Notes under the pieces: generated by a model
What the model was told of the DNA's origin: nothing
The model's database searches: none
The model's input: only the letters and a program-made list of their open reading frames with translations
Assembly (NCBI RefSeq): GCF_016921115.1
Contig: NZ_JAFFZS010000032.1
Location: 36,109-100,108 of the forward strand
Direction: 5' to 3'
Source: Streptomyces actuosus
Lineage (GTDB): Bacteria; Actinomycetota; Actinomycetes; Streptomycetales; Streptomycetaceae
Length of the DNA: 64,000 bases
Made by a program: the position numbers and the translations under genes
Part shown: positions 55,326 to 64,000 of the stretch, one piece after another
Position numbering within the stretch: position 1 is the first letter of the stretch
How the letters are laid out: every line of letters starts with the position of its first letter

Positions 55326-58300
55326 CCCGCCTCCAGGTCGCTGCCGGTCCAGACGAAGCGGGCACTGGTGACCGCCTCGTCGTCCCCGTCGGTGAGGAGT
55401 TGGTGGACGGCGATGCCGGGCAGCTCCCCGTAGGTGCACCATTCATGGTCGGAGGTGACCAGGAGGTCCAGGTCGAGTGCCGTGAGCAGGGCGAAGACCT
55501 GTCCCCGGTTGACGGTGTCGACCCCGACGAAGACCTCGCCCAGCAGGATCGGCCGCGGGGCCAGCGGCACCGCCTCGTAGTGGGCGGCGACGGCGGCGAA
55601 CAGCGGCAGGTGCAGGGCGATGGCCTTCTCCCCGCCGGAAAGCGCACCGTGCAGCTTCTTGGTCAGCGGCTGCCAGCCGGTGCCGTTCGCCCGGTCGAGG
55701 CGGACGGTGAAGCGGTGCCACGCGGTGTAGTCGAGCACCTCGCCGAGCTGTTCCTCCCAACTCGCGGCGGTGTCGCTGCCCTTCGCCTCCTCGATCCGGG
55801 TGCGGAAGAACGCGTGCAGGGCGTCCCGGTCGGACTCGGTGACCCGGCCGGGATCCTTCAACAGCAGCTGACGGGCGGTGCGGGTGCTGTCCGGAAGATC
55901 CGGGCGCACGTCCCAGACGAGCTGGACGGCGACGTTGGAAGCGGTACGGACCCGCTCCAGGTGCCCGTTCATCCGGTCGACGAGATCGCCGGCCTGCCGG
56001 ATGCGGGCCGCGAGGTGGCGGCGGATGTCGCCGGTGAGGATCTGGTCGAAGAGGCGGCGCTCGGCGCCGGTGATGTCGTCCCGGCTGCGGTCGCGCTCCT
56101 GGGCGAGCGTGGTGAGCAGGCCGGTGGCCCCCACGCGTACGCCGTCCAGCGTCGCGGTGAACAGCTGGATGTCGTCGTCGGGTTCCAGGTCCAGGTCGGC
56201 GCGGGCGCCGAGGCGCCGGCGGGCCTCGTGGACGGCCTCGGAGAGGCGGGTCGCGGCGTCGCCCAGGTTGCGGGGGGCGTGCGGGATGCCGGGCCACTGG
56301 GCGGCCGTGGCACGGGCGGCCTCCAAGGTGGCCCTGGTGCCGTCCCCCGTGTCCGGTCCCGGTGCGACGCCGGCGTCCTGCGCGAGCCCCGCCCGGCACA
56401 GGTGCCGGAAGCGGTGCGCCGCCCCGTCGCGGACCGCGACGGCCAGTTCCCGGCGGTCGGCGTCCTGGGCGCTCGTGGCCCGCAGTCCTCCGATGCGGCC
56501 TTCCAGGCTCAGCAGGAGATCGGCGGCCCGGGTGGCCTCCTCACGGCAGCCGCGCAGCTCGGCGCGGGCCGCGGCGACGCGGGCGACGATCTGCCGGTAG
56601 TCCTCGCCGACGGTGGCCTCCACCGCCTCCAGACGCGCCGTCAGCCCCGCCGCCTCCGCCTCGGCGGCGACTGCGGCCTCGGCGTGTCCGTCGGCGGCCC
56701 GGCGCGAGCGCGCCGCCTGCGCGGCCGAGCGGCGGGCCCGGTCGGCGGCGGTGGCGGCCGTGAGATGGGTGTCCACCCAGGTGTCGGCGGTGTCGCGGAA
56801 CCGGTCGACGTGGGCGGAGAGTTCCCGCAGCCGGTCACGGTCGGTCGGCAGCCCGTGTTCCGCGGCCAGGCGGCTGAGCGTGCGCAGTGCGCCCGTCACC
56901 TCGGCCTCGCGCCGTGCCAGACGCCCGGCGGCGTCGCGTACGGCGTCGTCCCGCGCGGCCACCGTCGCCTCGGCCCGGTCCCGGTCCACCCGTCGGGCGT
57001 CGAGCGACCGGGGGCCGGTGCCGGTGACGCGGTCGGGGTAGGGCGACCGATGGTCGGGGCGGTCGGCGCGGTCGGCGTCGAGCCGGGCGCGGCGGGCGTG
57101 GAGTCCGCGGAGCCGGTCGTCGAGCGCGGCGAGGGCCGCGTTCGTCTCACCGATGCGGTCGGTCAGTTCACCGATCAGGCGCTGCCGGGCCCGCTGCCGG
57201 GCCGGGGCGCCGATGTGGGCCGGTTCCGGTTTGCTCCAGGTGCCGGTGGCGAGCGCGAGGCGCCAGGCGCCGCCGGCGGAGACGGCGGCGGGGTGGCCGG
57301 AGGGCAGGGTCGTGCCGTAGGCGACCCCGGCGAGGATGCGTGTCACGGTGTCGGGCGGGACGGGGATGTCCTTCTCCGGCGTCAGCACCTCCAGCAGGCT
57401 GGGTCCCGAGGCGGCCACGGCGAGTTCCGCCTCGGCGCGCGTGTCGTGACCCGGCAGCGAGATCCCGTCGTAGGGGCTGACCCAGGCGTCCAGGAGGCCG
57501 GACGCCTCCAGTGCCGCCTCCACCGCGGCCCGGACGGGGAGCGGGACACCGTCCCGGAAGGCGACGAGCCGCCACAGGGGCGCGCCCGCGGTCGCCGTGC
57601 GGACGGTGGTCCGGGTGGGCGGAGGTGTGGGAGGGAGGTCGCTCTCGCCGCTGAGCCCGCGGATCCTCTGTTCGAGCCGGCTCCGCTCTTCCACCAGGTT
57701 CCGGCGGGCGGCGCGGGCGGTGGCCTCGGCCGTGGCGAGCTCCTGTTCCCGTGGGCGTGCCGCGGCCTCTACCAGAGCCGTCACCTCGCTCTCGGCAGCG
57801 GCCCGGGCCAGGAGCTCCCCGGAGTCGGGGATGCAGAGTTCCGTGCAGCCCTCGGCCCAGGCGAGCAGGTGGTCCGCGTGTGCGGCGAGCGCGTCGTCCC
57901 AGGCGTCGGACGTCTCGTCCCGGCGGGCGATCGCCTCCGCGAGCCGGGTCCGGGCCTGGTCCAGCAGGTCCTCGGCGGCGCCGCGGTCGCGAACCGCGCG
58001 ATCGTGGTCGTCGATCGCCGCGGTGACGAGACCGACCTGCTGCCGCCGGGCGGTGACCGCGCCGCGCAGCAGCCGGCGGGCCTGCCGGGTCCCGGCCTCG
58101 TCCGCCGTGCGGGGGATGCCGGAGGCGCCGGGACGGCGGTCGCTCGCCTCGTGTGCCGTGCCGTCGCGGAGCGTCACCGCGAGGTCGGTGTCGAGAGCGG
58201 CGCCGATCTCGCGCTGGAGGGACTCCATCCCCGCGGCCCGGGCCGACCGCAGGGCTTCGTCGGCGGCTTCGCGCGCGTGCTCGCCGAGGGTGCGGGCTCG

Positions 58301-59518
58301 TTTCTCCGCCTCTTCGGCGTGTGCCCGGTCCCGGTCCGCCTCGTCGCGAGCGGTCCGGGCCAGGGCGCGCTGCCGCTCTGCGGCGGCAGCCGCGTCCTCC
58401 GTACGGCGCCGCAGCCGGTCGAGTTCCGCTCCCTGCCGGTACGCGTCGCTCTCGCGCAGGCCCTCGACGGTCTCCTCCAGGGCGTGCGCGCGCCCCTGCT
58501 GTTCCTCGCGCCGGGCCTGCGCCGACTCTCGCTGGGCCAGGGCCTGTTCGAGTGCCTCGGCACTGTGGCGGGCGACGCGGGTGAGGTTGTCCATGTCGGT
58601 GGTCGCCGAGATCAGCGCGGCGGAGGCGGCGCGCAGCACCCGCCGCGCGTAGCCGCGCTGCCGGGACGCGACGGTCTCGGCGGCCGCGACCTCGTCGTCG
58701 AGCCGTTTGAGGTGTTCCCGCTGGCGGTCCAACCGCTCGAATCCCTCGGCGAGTTCGGCGATCTCCCCCTCGCCCAAGGGGGGCAGCGCACGCGACAGCA
58801 GGGTCGAGAGGAGGGACGGGTCGAGCCGTTCGGACAGTTTGGGCTGGCGCAGCTGCAGCAGGGCGGACAGCAGCGACTCGTAGCGCTGCTCCCCCATGCC
58901 GGCGAAGAGTTCGCGCCGGACGGCCGCACGGTGGTCTGCGGCCGAGGCGTGCACGGCGCCGCGCTCGCCGAGGGCTTCGGCGAGCGCGGCCCGGGTCAGC
59001 GGCTGTCCCGCCTCGTTGACGAGGGGGACGCCGTCGGGGTGGGCGATCCGGGTGCCGGTGGTGAAGTAGTCGGCGTGAACCGTGCTGGTGTGCACGCTCG
59101 CCTGGAGGCGGGCCCCACAGCCGAACCACCGCTCGGTTCCGTCGTCGCCGACGCGGCGGAACTCCATCCACACGTAGCCGACGCGGGTCTTGCCCGAGGC
59201 ACCCTCGCCCAGCAGGTTCCAGTGCATGGTGCGTTCCGAACCACCGAAGGTGGACAGCCGGTTGGGTCGCAGGCTCGCGTCGAAGAGGAAGGGCAGCAGC
59301 AGTTCGAGGGCCTTGGACTTGCCCGAGCCGTTCTGGCCGCGCAGCAGCAGGCGGCCCTGGTGGAAGGTGAAGGTCTCGTCGTAGTAGCGCCAGACGTTGA
59401 GGATGCCCGCGCGGTGCGGCTGCCAGCGGCCCGGTGCGGCGTCCGCCGCTGCCGCCCGTGCGTCCGCCCGTTCGGTGGGCTCCGTTCGCCGCGGGAGGGG
59501 AAGCTCCGTCACGCTCAC
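55322..59518 (-). CDS. jetC: Wadjet type I JetC (TIGR02680), SMC/MukB-like ATPase
   Basis: 1398 residues. Walker A GQNGSGKS is at 61-68 in RLLLRGQNGSGKSKALELL. A long coiled coil rich in Ala/Arg/Glu runs through the middle with a hinge-like globular part. The C-terminal signature is ALSGGEKAIALHLPL, followed by the Walker B region RPILLGEVFVGVDTVNRGQ. This is the loop-extruding motor of Wadjet, which recognises small circular plasmids. The GTG overlaps the JetB stop. The size fits the family. Confidence 0.95.
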   Translation of the reverse strand: MSVTELPLPRRTEPTERADARAAAADAAPGRWQPHRAGILNVWRYYDETFTFHQGRLLLRGQNGSGKSKALELLLPFLFDASLRPNRLSTFGGSERTMHWNLLGEGASGKTRVGYVWMEFRRVGDDGTERWFGCGARLQASVHTSTVHADYFTTGTRIAHPDGVPLVNEAGQPLTRAALAEALGERGAVHASAADHRAAVRRELFAGMGEQRYESLLSALLQLRQPKLSERLDPSLLSTLLSRALPPLGEGEIAELAEGFERLDRQREHLKRLDDEVAAAETVASRQRGYARRVLRAASAALISATTDMDNLTRVARHSAEALEQALAQRESAQARREEQQGRAHALEETVEGLRESDAYRQGAELDRLRRRTEDAAAAAERQRALARTARDEADRDRAHAEEAEKRARTLGEHAREAADEALRSARAAGMESLQREIGAALDTDLAVTLRDGTAHEASDRRPGASGIPRTADEAGTRQARRLLRGAVTARRQQVGLVTAAIDDHDRAVRDRGAAEDLLDQARTRLAEAIARRDETSDAWDDALAAHADHLLAWAEGCTELCIPDSGELLARAAAESEVTALVEAAARPREQELATAEATARAARRNLVEERSRLEQRIRGLSGESDLPPTPPPTRTTVRTATAGAPLWRLVAFRDGVPLPVRAAVEAALEASGLLDAWVSPYDGISLPGHDTRAEAELAVAASGPSLLEVLTPEKDIPVPPDTVTRILAGVAYGTTLPSGHPAAVSAGGAWRLALATGTWSKPEPAHIGAPARQRARQRLIGELTDRIGETNAALAALDDRLRGLHARRARLDADRADRPDHRSPYPDRVTGTGPRSLDARRVDRDRAEATVAARDDAVRDAAGRLARREAEVTGALRTLSRLAAEHGLPTDRDRLRELSAHVDRFRDTADTWVDTHLTAATAADRARRSAAQAARSRRAADGHAEAAVAAEAEAAGLTARLEAVEATVGEDYRQIVARVAAARAELRGCREEATRAADLLLSLEGRIGGLRATSAQDADRRELAVAVRDGAAHRFRHLCRAGLAQDAGVAPGPDTGDGTRATLEAARATAAQWPGIPHAPRNLGDAATRLSEAVHEARRRLGARADLDLEPDDDIQLFTATLDGVRVGATGLLTTLAQERDRSRDDITGAERRLFDQILTGDIRRHLAARIRQAGDLVDRMNGHLERVRTASNVAVQLVWDVRPDLPDSTRTARQLLLKDPGRVTESDRDALHAFFRTRIEEAKGSDTAASWEEQLGEVLDYTAWHRFTVRLDRANGTGWQPLTKKLHGALSGGEKAIALHLPLFAAVAAHYEAVPLAPRPILLGEVFVGVDTVNRGQVFALLTALDLDLLVTSDHEWCTYGELPGIAVHQLLTDGDDEAVTSARFVWTGSDLEAG

Positions 59519-61290
59519 CGCTGTTCTCCCAACTCCGGGGCACGCCCGGAGGTCTCGCCGGGCCCCGCGGCCCGCTCGTGCCCGAGGGCGTCCTGCCCGC
59601 CCTCGCCGGTCCGCGGTACGGGGACGCCGTCCGCCGTGTCCGCTACCTGCTGCTGTACGGGTGCGTCCACCACGCCTGCTCTCGCCTCCTGCACGGGGGT
59701 GTCGTTCCTCACGTCCGCCGGCGCCTCCCGCACCGGCACGTCCACCGCGTCCGGTCGCGGCCGCTGCGCGGGGGCGACCGACACGCCCGCTCTCCCCTCC
59801 CGCACAGGGGCGTCCACCACGGCGGCTCGTGCCTCCTGCACGGGGGTGTCGTTCCTCACGTCCGCCGGCGCCTCCCGCACCGGCACGTCCACCGCGTCCG
59901 GTCGCGGCCGCTGCGCGGGAGCGACCGACACGCCCGCTCTCCCCTCCCGCACGGGGGCGTCCACCACGGCGGCTCGTGCTCCCCGCGCTGGGGCCTCCGA
60001 GGCGTCCGTTCCGACCGCCTCCTGCGCGGGGGCATCCTTCGTGTCCGCGCCGGTCGTCTCCATCAGGCGGTAGCGGTGCGCGGCCGGGCGCGCCACGACA
60101 CGGCCCCCGGCCGTGCGGGCGAGACCGGTGTCCCGCAGGACCCGCACGGCGTCGTCGGACAGCCGGGCCCCGCCGTCGTCGGACTGGTAGGCCCTGGCCC
60201 AGCGGGGGAATCGGCGCAGCAGCTCAGCCCCGGCCTCGGCGAGTTGCTCGGGCAGCAGTCCGGCGGGCGCGGCGCACAACGGCTCCAGGAGGAGCAGGGC
60301 CGCGACCCGGGCGGTGGACGTGTCGTCGGGGAAGCGGACGTCCGTGGCGATCCCGTCCGGGTCCACGAGCAGGAATCCCTCGGCGCGTTCCTCCAGGAGG
60401 AAGCCGGCCTGCTCGACCGAGCGCCGCATGATCTGCCGTCCGGTGAGCGAGGTGACGTACGCCAGCTCGTCCTCGGCCAGGTCGGCCCGGTGCAGCACGG
60501 GGTCGTCGAAGAGCCGCCGCAGCACCGAGTGGCGCAGCCTCAGATTGCGCTGGGCGTCCGTGGCGGCGCCGTCGCCGCGCGACTCGTCGCCCGTTCCGTC
60601 GCCGGACGCGCCGCCGTAGCGGCGCTCCCGCGTCAGTCCGGCGAGGAGTTCCCCGAACCGCGCGGGCACCTCGTCCGGGGGCACGGCGAGCCGGGAGGCA
60701 CCGACGGGCGCGGCGGGCAGCCGCATCAGCAAAGTGGCGTCGACGCGGTACAGGACCTTGGCCTCCGCGGAGGCGACGTACGCCTCGGTCGTCCCGTCCA
60801 CCGCGCGCAGGACGTCGTACGACTCCAGGAGCTTCAGTACGTCGACGAACGCCGTCCGCTCCGACCGGTGGACGGGGTCGAAGGCGGTCAGCGCCCCGTC
60901 GGCCGCGGTGGCCCGGACGACGCGGTCGGCGAGCAGGCCGATGGTCGTCATCGGCAGCGACAGCAGTTCGGCCGCGGTCACGCACAGCAGCACGTAGCGC
61001 CGGCGGTCGAACGGGGCCCGGCCGGAACGGGCCCTGCGGGCCGGGCGGGAGGCGTCCGGATCGGCGCGGACCTTGGCGAGCCGGGCGTAGCCGCGGCGGG
61101 GCTCCACGACCAGGGTCCAGCCGCAGGTGTAGTCGAACCACCGGGCCAGGGGCTCGCGCCGGCGCCGCACCAGTTCGAAGCCGGCCGGGTCGGCGGCCTC
61201 GGTCAGCAGCGGGCGGGCCAGCAGGAGCCGGACGGCCCGCGCCACCTCTTCCCGCTCCGCGGCGGCCAGTTGGTTGGCGAGGGTGCTCAT
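59515..61290 (-). CDS. jetB: Wadjet type I JetB (TIGR02678) with repetitive C-terminal extension
   Basis: 591 residues. The conserved part (about 1-420) begins MSTLANQLAAAEREEVARAV and contains RRREPLARWFDYTCGWTL, YVLLCVTAAELLSLPMTTIG and LEERAEGFLLVDPDG, typical of the TIGR02678 kite-like subunit. Family members are usually near 400 residues. Here about 160 more follow, made of an almost identical 49-residue repeat (AVVDAPVREGRAGVSVAPAQ ... VREAPADVRNDTPVQEA) that is Val/Pro/Ala-rich and probably unstructured. ATG 61290 overlaps the JetA stop. JetB bridges JetA to the JetC motor. Confidence 0.93.
   Translation of the reverse strand: MSTLANQLAAAEREEVARAVRLLLARPLLTEAADPAGFELVRRRREPLARWFDYTCGWTLVVEPRRGYARLAKVRADPDASRPARRARSGRAPFDRRRYVLLCVTAAELLSLPMTTIGLLADRVVRATAADGALTAFDPVHRSERTAFVDVLKLLESYDVLRAVDGTTEAYVASAEAKVLYRVDATLLMRLPAAPVGASRLAVPPDEVPARFGELLAGLTRERRYGGASGDGTGDESRGDGAATDAQRNLRLRHSVLRRLFDDPVLHRADLAEDELAYVTSLTGRQIMRRSVEQAGFLLEERAEGFLLVDPDGIATDVRFPDDTSTARVAALLLLEPLCAAPAGLLPEQLAEAGAELLRRFPRWARAYQSDDGGARLSDDAVRVLRDTGLARTAGGRVVARPAAHRYRLMETTGADTKDAPAQEAVGTDASEAPARGARAAVVDAPVREGRAGVSVAPAQRPRPDAVDVPVREAPADVRNDTPVQEARAAVVDAPVREGRAGVSVAPAQRPRPDAVDVPVREAPADVRNDTPVQEARAGVVDAPVQQQVADTADGVPVPRTGEGGQDALGHERAAGPGETSGRAPELGEQR
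59693..59986 (-). repeat. Tandem 147-bp repeat inside jetB
   Basis: Two copies, 59693-59839 and 59840-59986, differ at only a few bases and keep the reading frame (49 codons each). A partial third copy is visible at 59658-59692. Such a near-perfect coding repeat is young and likely to vary in number between strains. Confidence 0.9.
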
Positions 61291-62840
61291 CCCGCGACCT
61301 CCCTCGGCGCGGCCCGGAGGGCCGGGGCGGCGCTCGCCCCGCCGGCCGCCGTGACGCGCACCACGTAGTCCGGTCCGGCCAGCGCACCCGCGGAGGTGCG
61401 CAGTACGGCGGTCCGCCCGTCGGGCGGCGGGGACAGCGCGATCTCCACCCGGCCGTCCCCCGTCGTCGCGCGGCGCAGGCCGGCGGTGTCCGGCCGGGCG
61501 GTGAGGGCCCGGCCCAGTAGATCGAGCAGCCGGTCGAAGACAGCGGGGTCCAACACTCCGAAGGAGGACAGGCGCACGGGTCCGTCCGTCTCCAGCAGGC
61601 GCCAGGCACGCGCGAGTTCCGCCCGCTCGACGCGGGCCCGCTCGGCGCGCGCCGCCCTGACGGCCGTGACGTCCCGCACCTTGGCCGTGCGGGTGAAGCG
61701 CTCCGTGCGCCCACTGGTGCGCAGCAGCGCCGACACCGCCACCGGCGGGGCGTCGGACCAGGAGTGGGACGGCGGGATCAGCTCCGGGTCGGGATGGGCG
61801 AGATGGGCGTGCCGCGCCGGGCCGAGGCCGAAGGCCGCCGACCACAGCCGGTGCAGGTCCTCCTCCGCGGGCGCCGCGGCGAACCAGCGCGCCAGTTCCC
61901 GGAAGTCCTGAACGGCGCTGGAGGAGCGGCGCCGGGACTCGTTGATCCGCTCCAGGACCTGCAGGAGCGAGACGATGGCGCGCCGGGCGATGTCGTGCAA
62001 CTGCTCGATGCGGGGCCGTGCCCCGTCGTCCGGCAGGAACCACGCGCGCAGTCCCGCCCAGCGCGCCCGCCTGCGCTCCAGCCAGGCCGCCGCGGGATCC
62101 TCACCGGCGACCGGGGGCAGCTCGGCCCCGCGCAGCGCTCGCTCGCGCAGGCCGGCGGTCCCCCGCTCCTCCACCCGGGCCACGGCGGCGGCGACCGTCC
62201 GGCCGCGCCGGTCGAGGTTGACCAGGAACTCCTGGAGGTAGGCGACGGTGGCGGCCTTGACCTCGCGGAACACCTCCGGGTCCGCGCCCTCGGCACGCAG
62301 GAGGCGCTGCAGTTCGCCGTTGAACGCCTTGGTGTTCTCCACCAGCGCGTCCAGGTGCCCCTCCAGTTCGCGGAGCGTCGTGTAGATCCGGCGGTCGGCC
62401 GCGGCGGGCTCGTCGGACAGCAGGCACAGCTCGTCCAGGCGGTCGGCGATCGCCTCCAGCACGGCCGTCTGCAGCGCGCCCGTCGAGGCGAGCACCTCCA
62501 GCGCGTGCCGTACGCCCGCGAGTGCGGCCTCACCCCGCCGGGTGAGGGAGTACTGCAGGTTGCGGCGCTCGTACTCCTCGGCGGTGCGGTAGTTCTCGGC
62601 GTGGTTGTGCACGACGTCCAGAAGCTCCCACTGCACGAGCCTCGCGAGCACATCGTGCAGTTCGGCGTCGTCGACCGCCGCCGCCCAGCCCACCCCGCGC
62701 AACCGCCGGCGCACCGCGTCCAGGCCCAGCGCCGTCTCCAGGTGCTCGCCGGCCGCGCCGAAGGCGTCCAGCACCGCCCCGTACAGCTCGGCCCTCTCCC
62801 CCGTCGTGAAACGGAACATCTCCGGTGGAACCCTGCGCAC
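61287..62840 (-). CDS. jetA: Wadjet type I JetA (TIGR02677)
   Basis: 517 residues. MFRFTTGERAELYGAVLDAF near the N-terminus, a winged-helix part (NLQYSLTRRGEAALAGVRHA) and a long helical region (DRLDELCLLSDEPAAADRRI, LERINESRRRSSSAVQDFRE) match the kleisin-like TIGR02677 subunit that closes the JetC ring. The start is a GTG at 62840 with GGAGGAGG about nine bases upstream; an ATG at 62819 is the alternative. It is the first gene of the operon. The 210-bp gap upstream holds its promoter, not recognisable by eye. Confidence 0.93.
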   Translation of the reverse strand: MRRVPPEMFRFTTGERAELYGAVLDAFGAAGEHLETALGLDAVRRRLRGVGWAAAVDDAELHDVLARLVQWELLDVVHNHAENYRTAEEYERRNLQYSLTRRGEAALAGVRHALEVLASTGALQTAVLEAIADRLDELCLLSDEPAAADRRIYTTLRELEGHLDALVENTKAFNGELQRLLRAEGADPEVFREVKAATVAYLQEFLVNLDRRGRTVAAAVARVEERGTAGLRERALRGAELPPVAGEDPAAAWLERRRARWAGLRAWFLPDDGARPRIEQLHDIARRAIVSLLQVLERINESRRRSSSAVQDFRELARWFAAAPAEEDLHRLWSAAFGLGPARHAHLAHPDPELIPPSHSWSDAPPVAVSALLRTSGRTERFTRTAKVRDVTAVRAARAERARVERAELARAWRLLETDGPVRLSSFGVLDPAVFDRLLDLLGRALTARPDTAGLRRATTGDGRVEIALSPPPDGRTAVLRTSAGALAGPDYVVRVTAAGGASAAPALRAAPREVAG

Positions 62841-63050
62841 GCCCGTCGCCCCTCCTCCGCCGCTCCGGCGGCATCCCGAACTCCACCGTAGAGGGCGGAA
62901 GCGGCATCACGGGCCGTGTCCCGGAAGAGGGGTGCGCGCCCCGGTCCGCGGGCTCGCACGGCTCTGCCGCGGCACCGGGCCGGGACCACCTCGTGCCCCG
63001 GCGTCGGCCTCGACGGCATGCGCGCCCCCGCCCGGCTCCGGGTCACCGGG

Positions 63051-63887
63051 TCAGGCTTTCACGAGTTCCTTCCTGATGAGGCTCTCGGCGGTGGCGAGGA
63101 TGGCGGCCTCGGGACTGCTGCGGGGCTGCCACCCCAATACGCGGCGGGCTTTCGCGCTGGTCGTCCTCCGGGCGAAGCCGAGGTCGGGGACGAGCGTGCG
63201 GAGCTCCTTGTCGAAGAGGGAGACGAGCCGCACCACCGCACTGGGGAGGGAACGGACCGGCACGTGCCTGGCCGCGTCGTGGAGGTCGGCCCTGAGGACG
63301 GCGCCGATCTGCTTCATGGGCATCGCCGGTCCACCGGTGACGAGGAAGCGCTGACCGGCGGCCTCAGGGGTGGTCATGGCCAGCACGTGCGCGCGTGCCA
63401 CATCGCGTACGTCGACGATGGGGATCCACAGATCGGGATAGCCGGGCATCGCCCCGTCGAGGATGCGCCGGACGAGGTGGTTCGATCCGGAGATCGTCCT
63501 GCCCAGCACGGGGCCCATGACGGCGACGGGAAGGATCGTGACGAGTTCCGTCGAACCGCCCTCGGCGTCGACGAAGTCCCACGCGGCGCGCTCGGAGAGC
63601 GTCTTGCTCCTGGTGTACGCGGTGGCGCCGGGTCCGTCGAGGACGCTCCAGTCCTCCTCGGTGAACCGGTGGTCGGTGGGTCGGTAGCCGTAGGCGACCG
63701 CATGGAACGCGGAGGTGAGGACGACCCGTTCGACGCCGGCGTCCCGTGCCGCGCGCAGCACGCGCAGGGTGCCTTCCCGCGCGGGCACGATGACGTCGTC
63801 CTCGTTGTCGACGTGCTCCACGTGCACGGGAGAGGCCACATGCAGCACGAAGTCGCACCCGGCGACGGCATCGGGAGCAATGCTCAT
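63051..63887 (-). pseudogene. NAD-dependent epimerase/reductase lacking its nucleotide-binding N-terminus
   Basis: 278 codons from ATG 63887 (weak AGG upstream). The body is clear: DAVAGCDFVLHVASPVHVEH, RVVLTSAFHAVAYGYRP, YTRSKTLSERAAWDF (YxxxK) and VRDVARAHVLAMTTPEAAGQ, all of the dihydroflavonol-reductase-like family. About 65 residues are missing at the front, including the GxxGxxG motif, and the 110 bases upstream in the window do not contain them in any frame. Without the cofactor site it should be inactive. Confidence 0.75.
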
Positions 63888-64000
63888 TACCTGTGGATCG
63901 GCTCGGGAGGGCACACGCGGAGGGCGTACCTTCCCGAGTGATCGATTGACTGGTATCGAGTAGGCCCGCGTTGCCGCGCGGGTCGGGAAGGCACGCCCGT
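63888..64000. other. Window edge upstream of the truncated epimerase
   Basis: 113 bases without a recognisable gene. The A/T-rich stretch ATCGATTGACTGGTATCGAG (63941-63960) interrupts the GC-rich background and could mark a recombination site or a promoter. Confidence 0.4.

Noticed and set aside
55217..60073. A 1618-codon open frame on the + strand across the Wadjet genes
   Set aside because: It is antisense to jetC/jetB, whose proteins are clear family members. Its translation is Gly/Arg/Pro low complexity, the usual shadow in very high GC DNA.

Overview
The window has the marks of an actinomycete of the Streptomyces type. GC content is very high with strong GC bias at third codon positions, GTG starts are common, translationally coupled overlaps (ATGA or GTGA) are frequent, and the gene families (ROK and LacI sugar regulators, PknB-type kinases, catechol siderophore genes, TOMM-type RiPP genes) fit. 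No rRNA, tRNA, CRISPR array or intact insertion sequence was seen.

Layout. (1) About 1-14.9 kb: an azole- and dehydroalanine-type RiPP cluster. On the minus strand, in transcription order, are a 68-residue precursor ending S-I-S5-C4, a LanB elimination-domain protein, an LLM-class flavin/F420 oxidoreductase, a LanB glutamylation-domain protein, an Ocin-ThiF-like cyclodehydratase partner and a YcaO cyclodehydratase cut by the window edge. Divergently transcribed are a 23-codon leader ORF, an ABC ATPase, an ABC-2 permease and an M16 peptidase pair (one catalytic, one lacking the zinc motif), suited to export and leader removal. (2) 15.2-16.4 kb: an M20 amidohydrolase. (3) 16.4-31.8 kb: a complete enterobactin-type catechol siderophore locus. 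It has iron boxes, a Fes esterase, a phosphopantetheinyl transferase, MbtH, an EntF-like C-A-PCP-TE synthetase with a serine code, a free aryl carrier protein, isochorismatase, EntE, EntC and EntA, an Fe-siderophore binding protein and an importer (two permeases and an ATPase).

(4) 32-38.2 kb: an unusual single-chain fusion of a Ser/Thr kinase with a penicillin-binding transpeptidase, a reductase/AraC pair, an AraC remnant, and a membrane-anchored protein with a degenerate kinase fold. (5) 38.4-53.3 kb: a polysaccharide locus that I read as beta-1,3-xylan utilisation. It holds a PA14-GH26 enzyme closely resembling beta-1,3-xylanases, a second GH26-like enzyme, a GH52 beta-xylosidase (frameshifted as given), a GH43 beta-xylosidase, a 5'-truncated third GH26-like gene, and ROK and LacI regulators. 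Three of the enzymes end in the same CBM56-like domain behind a Pro/Thr linker. A palindrome, GTTCAGTnAAC, lies upstream of both the first GH26 gene and the GH52 gene. A deletion has removed most of a sugar ABC transporter at about 52.28 kb.

(6) 53.4-64 kb: a scarred region (VHL-beta-like fragment, SDR fragment) followed by a complete type I Wadjet system (JetA-JetB-JetC-JetD). JetB carries an almost perfect 147-bp in-frame duplication. A 5'-truncated NAD-dependent epimerase lies on the other side. Broken genes on both sides suggest the defence operon arrived by recombination.
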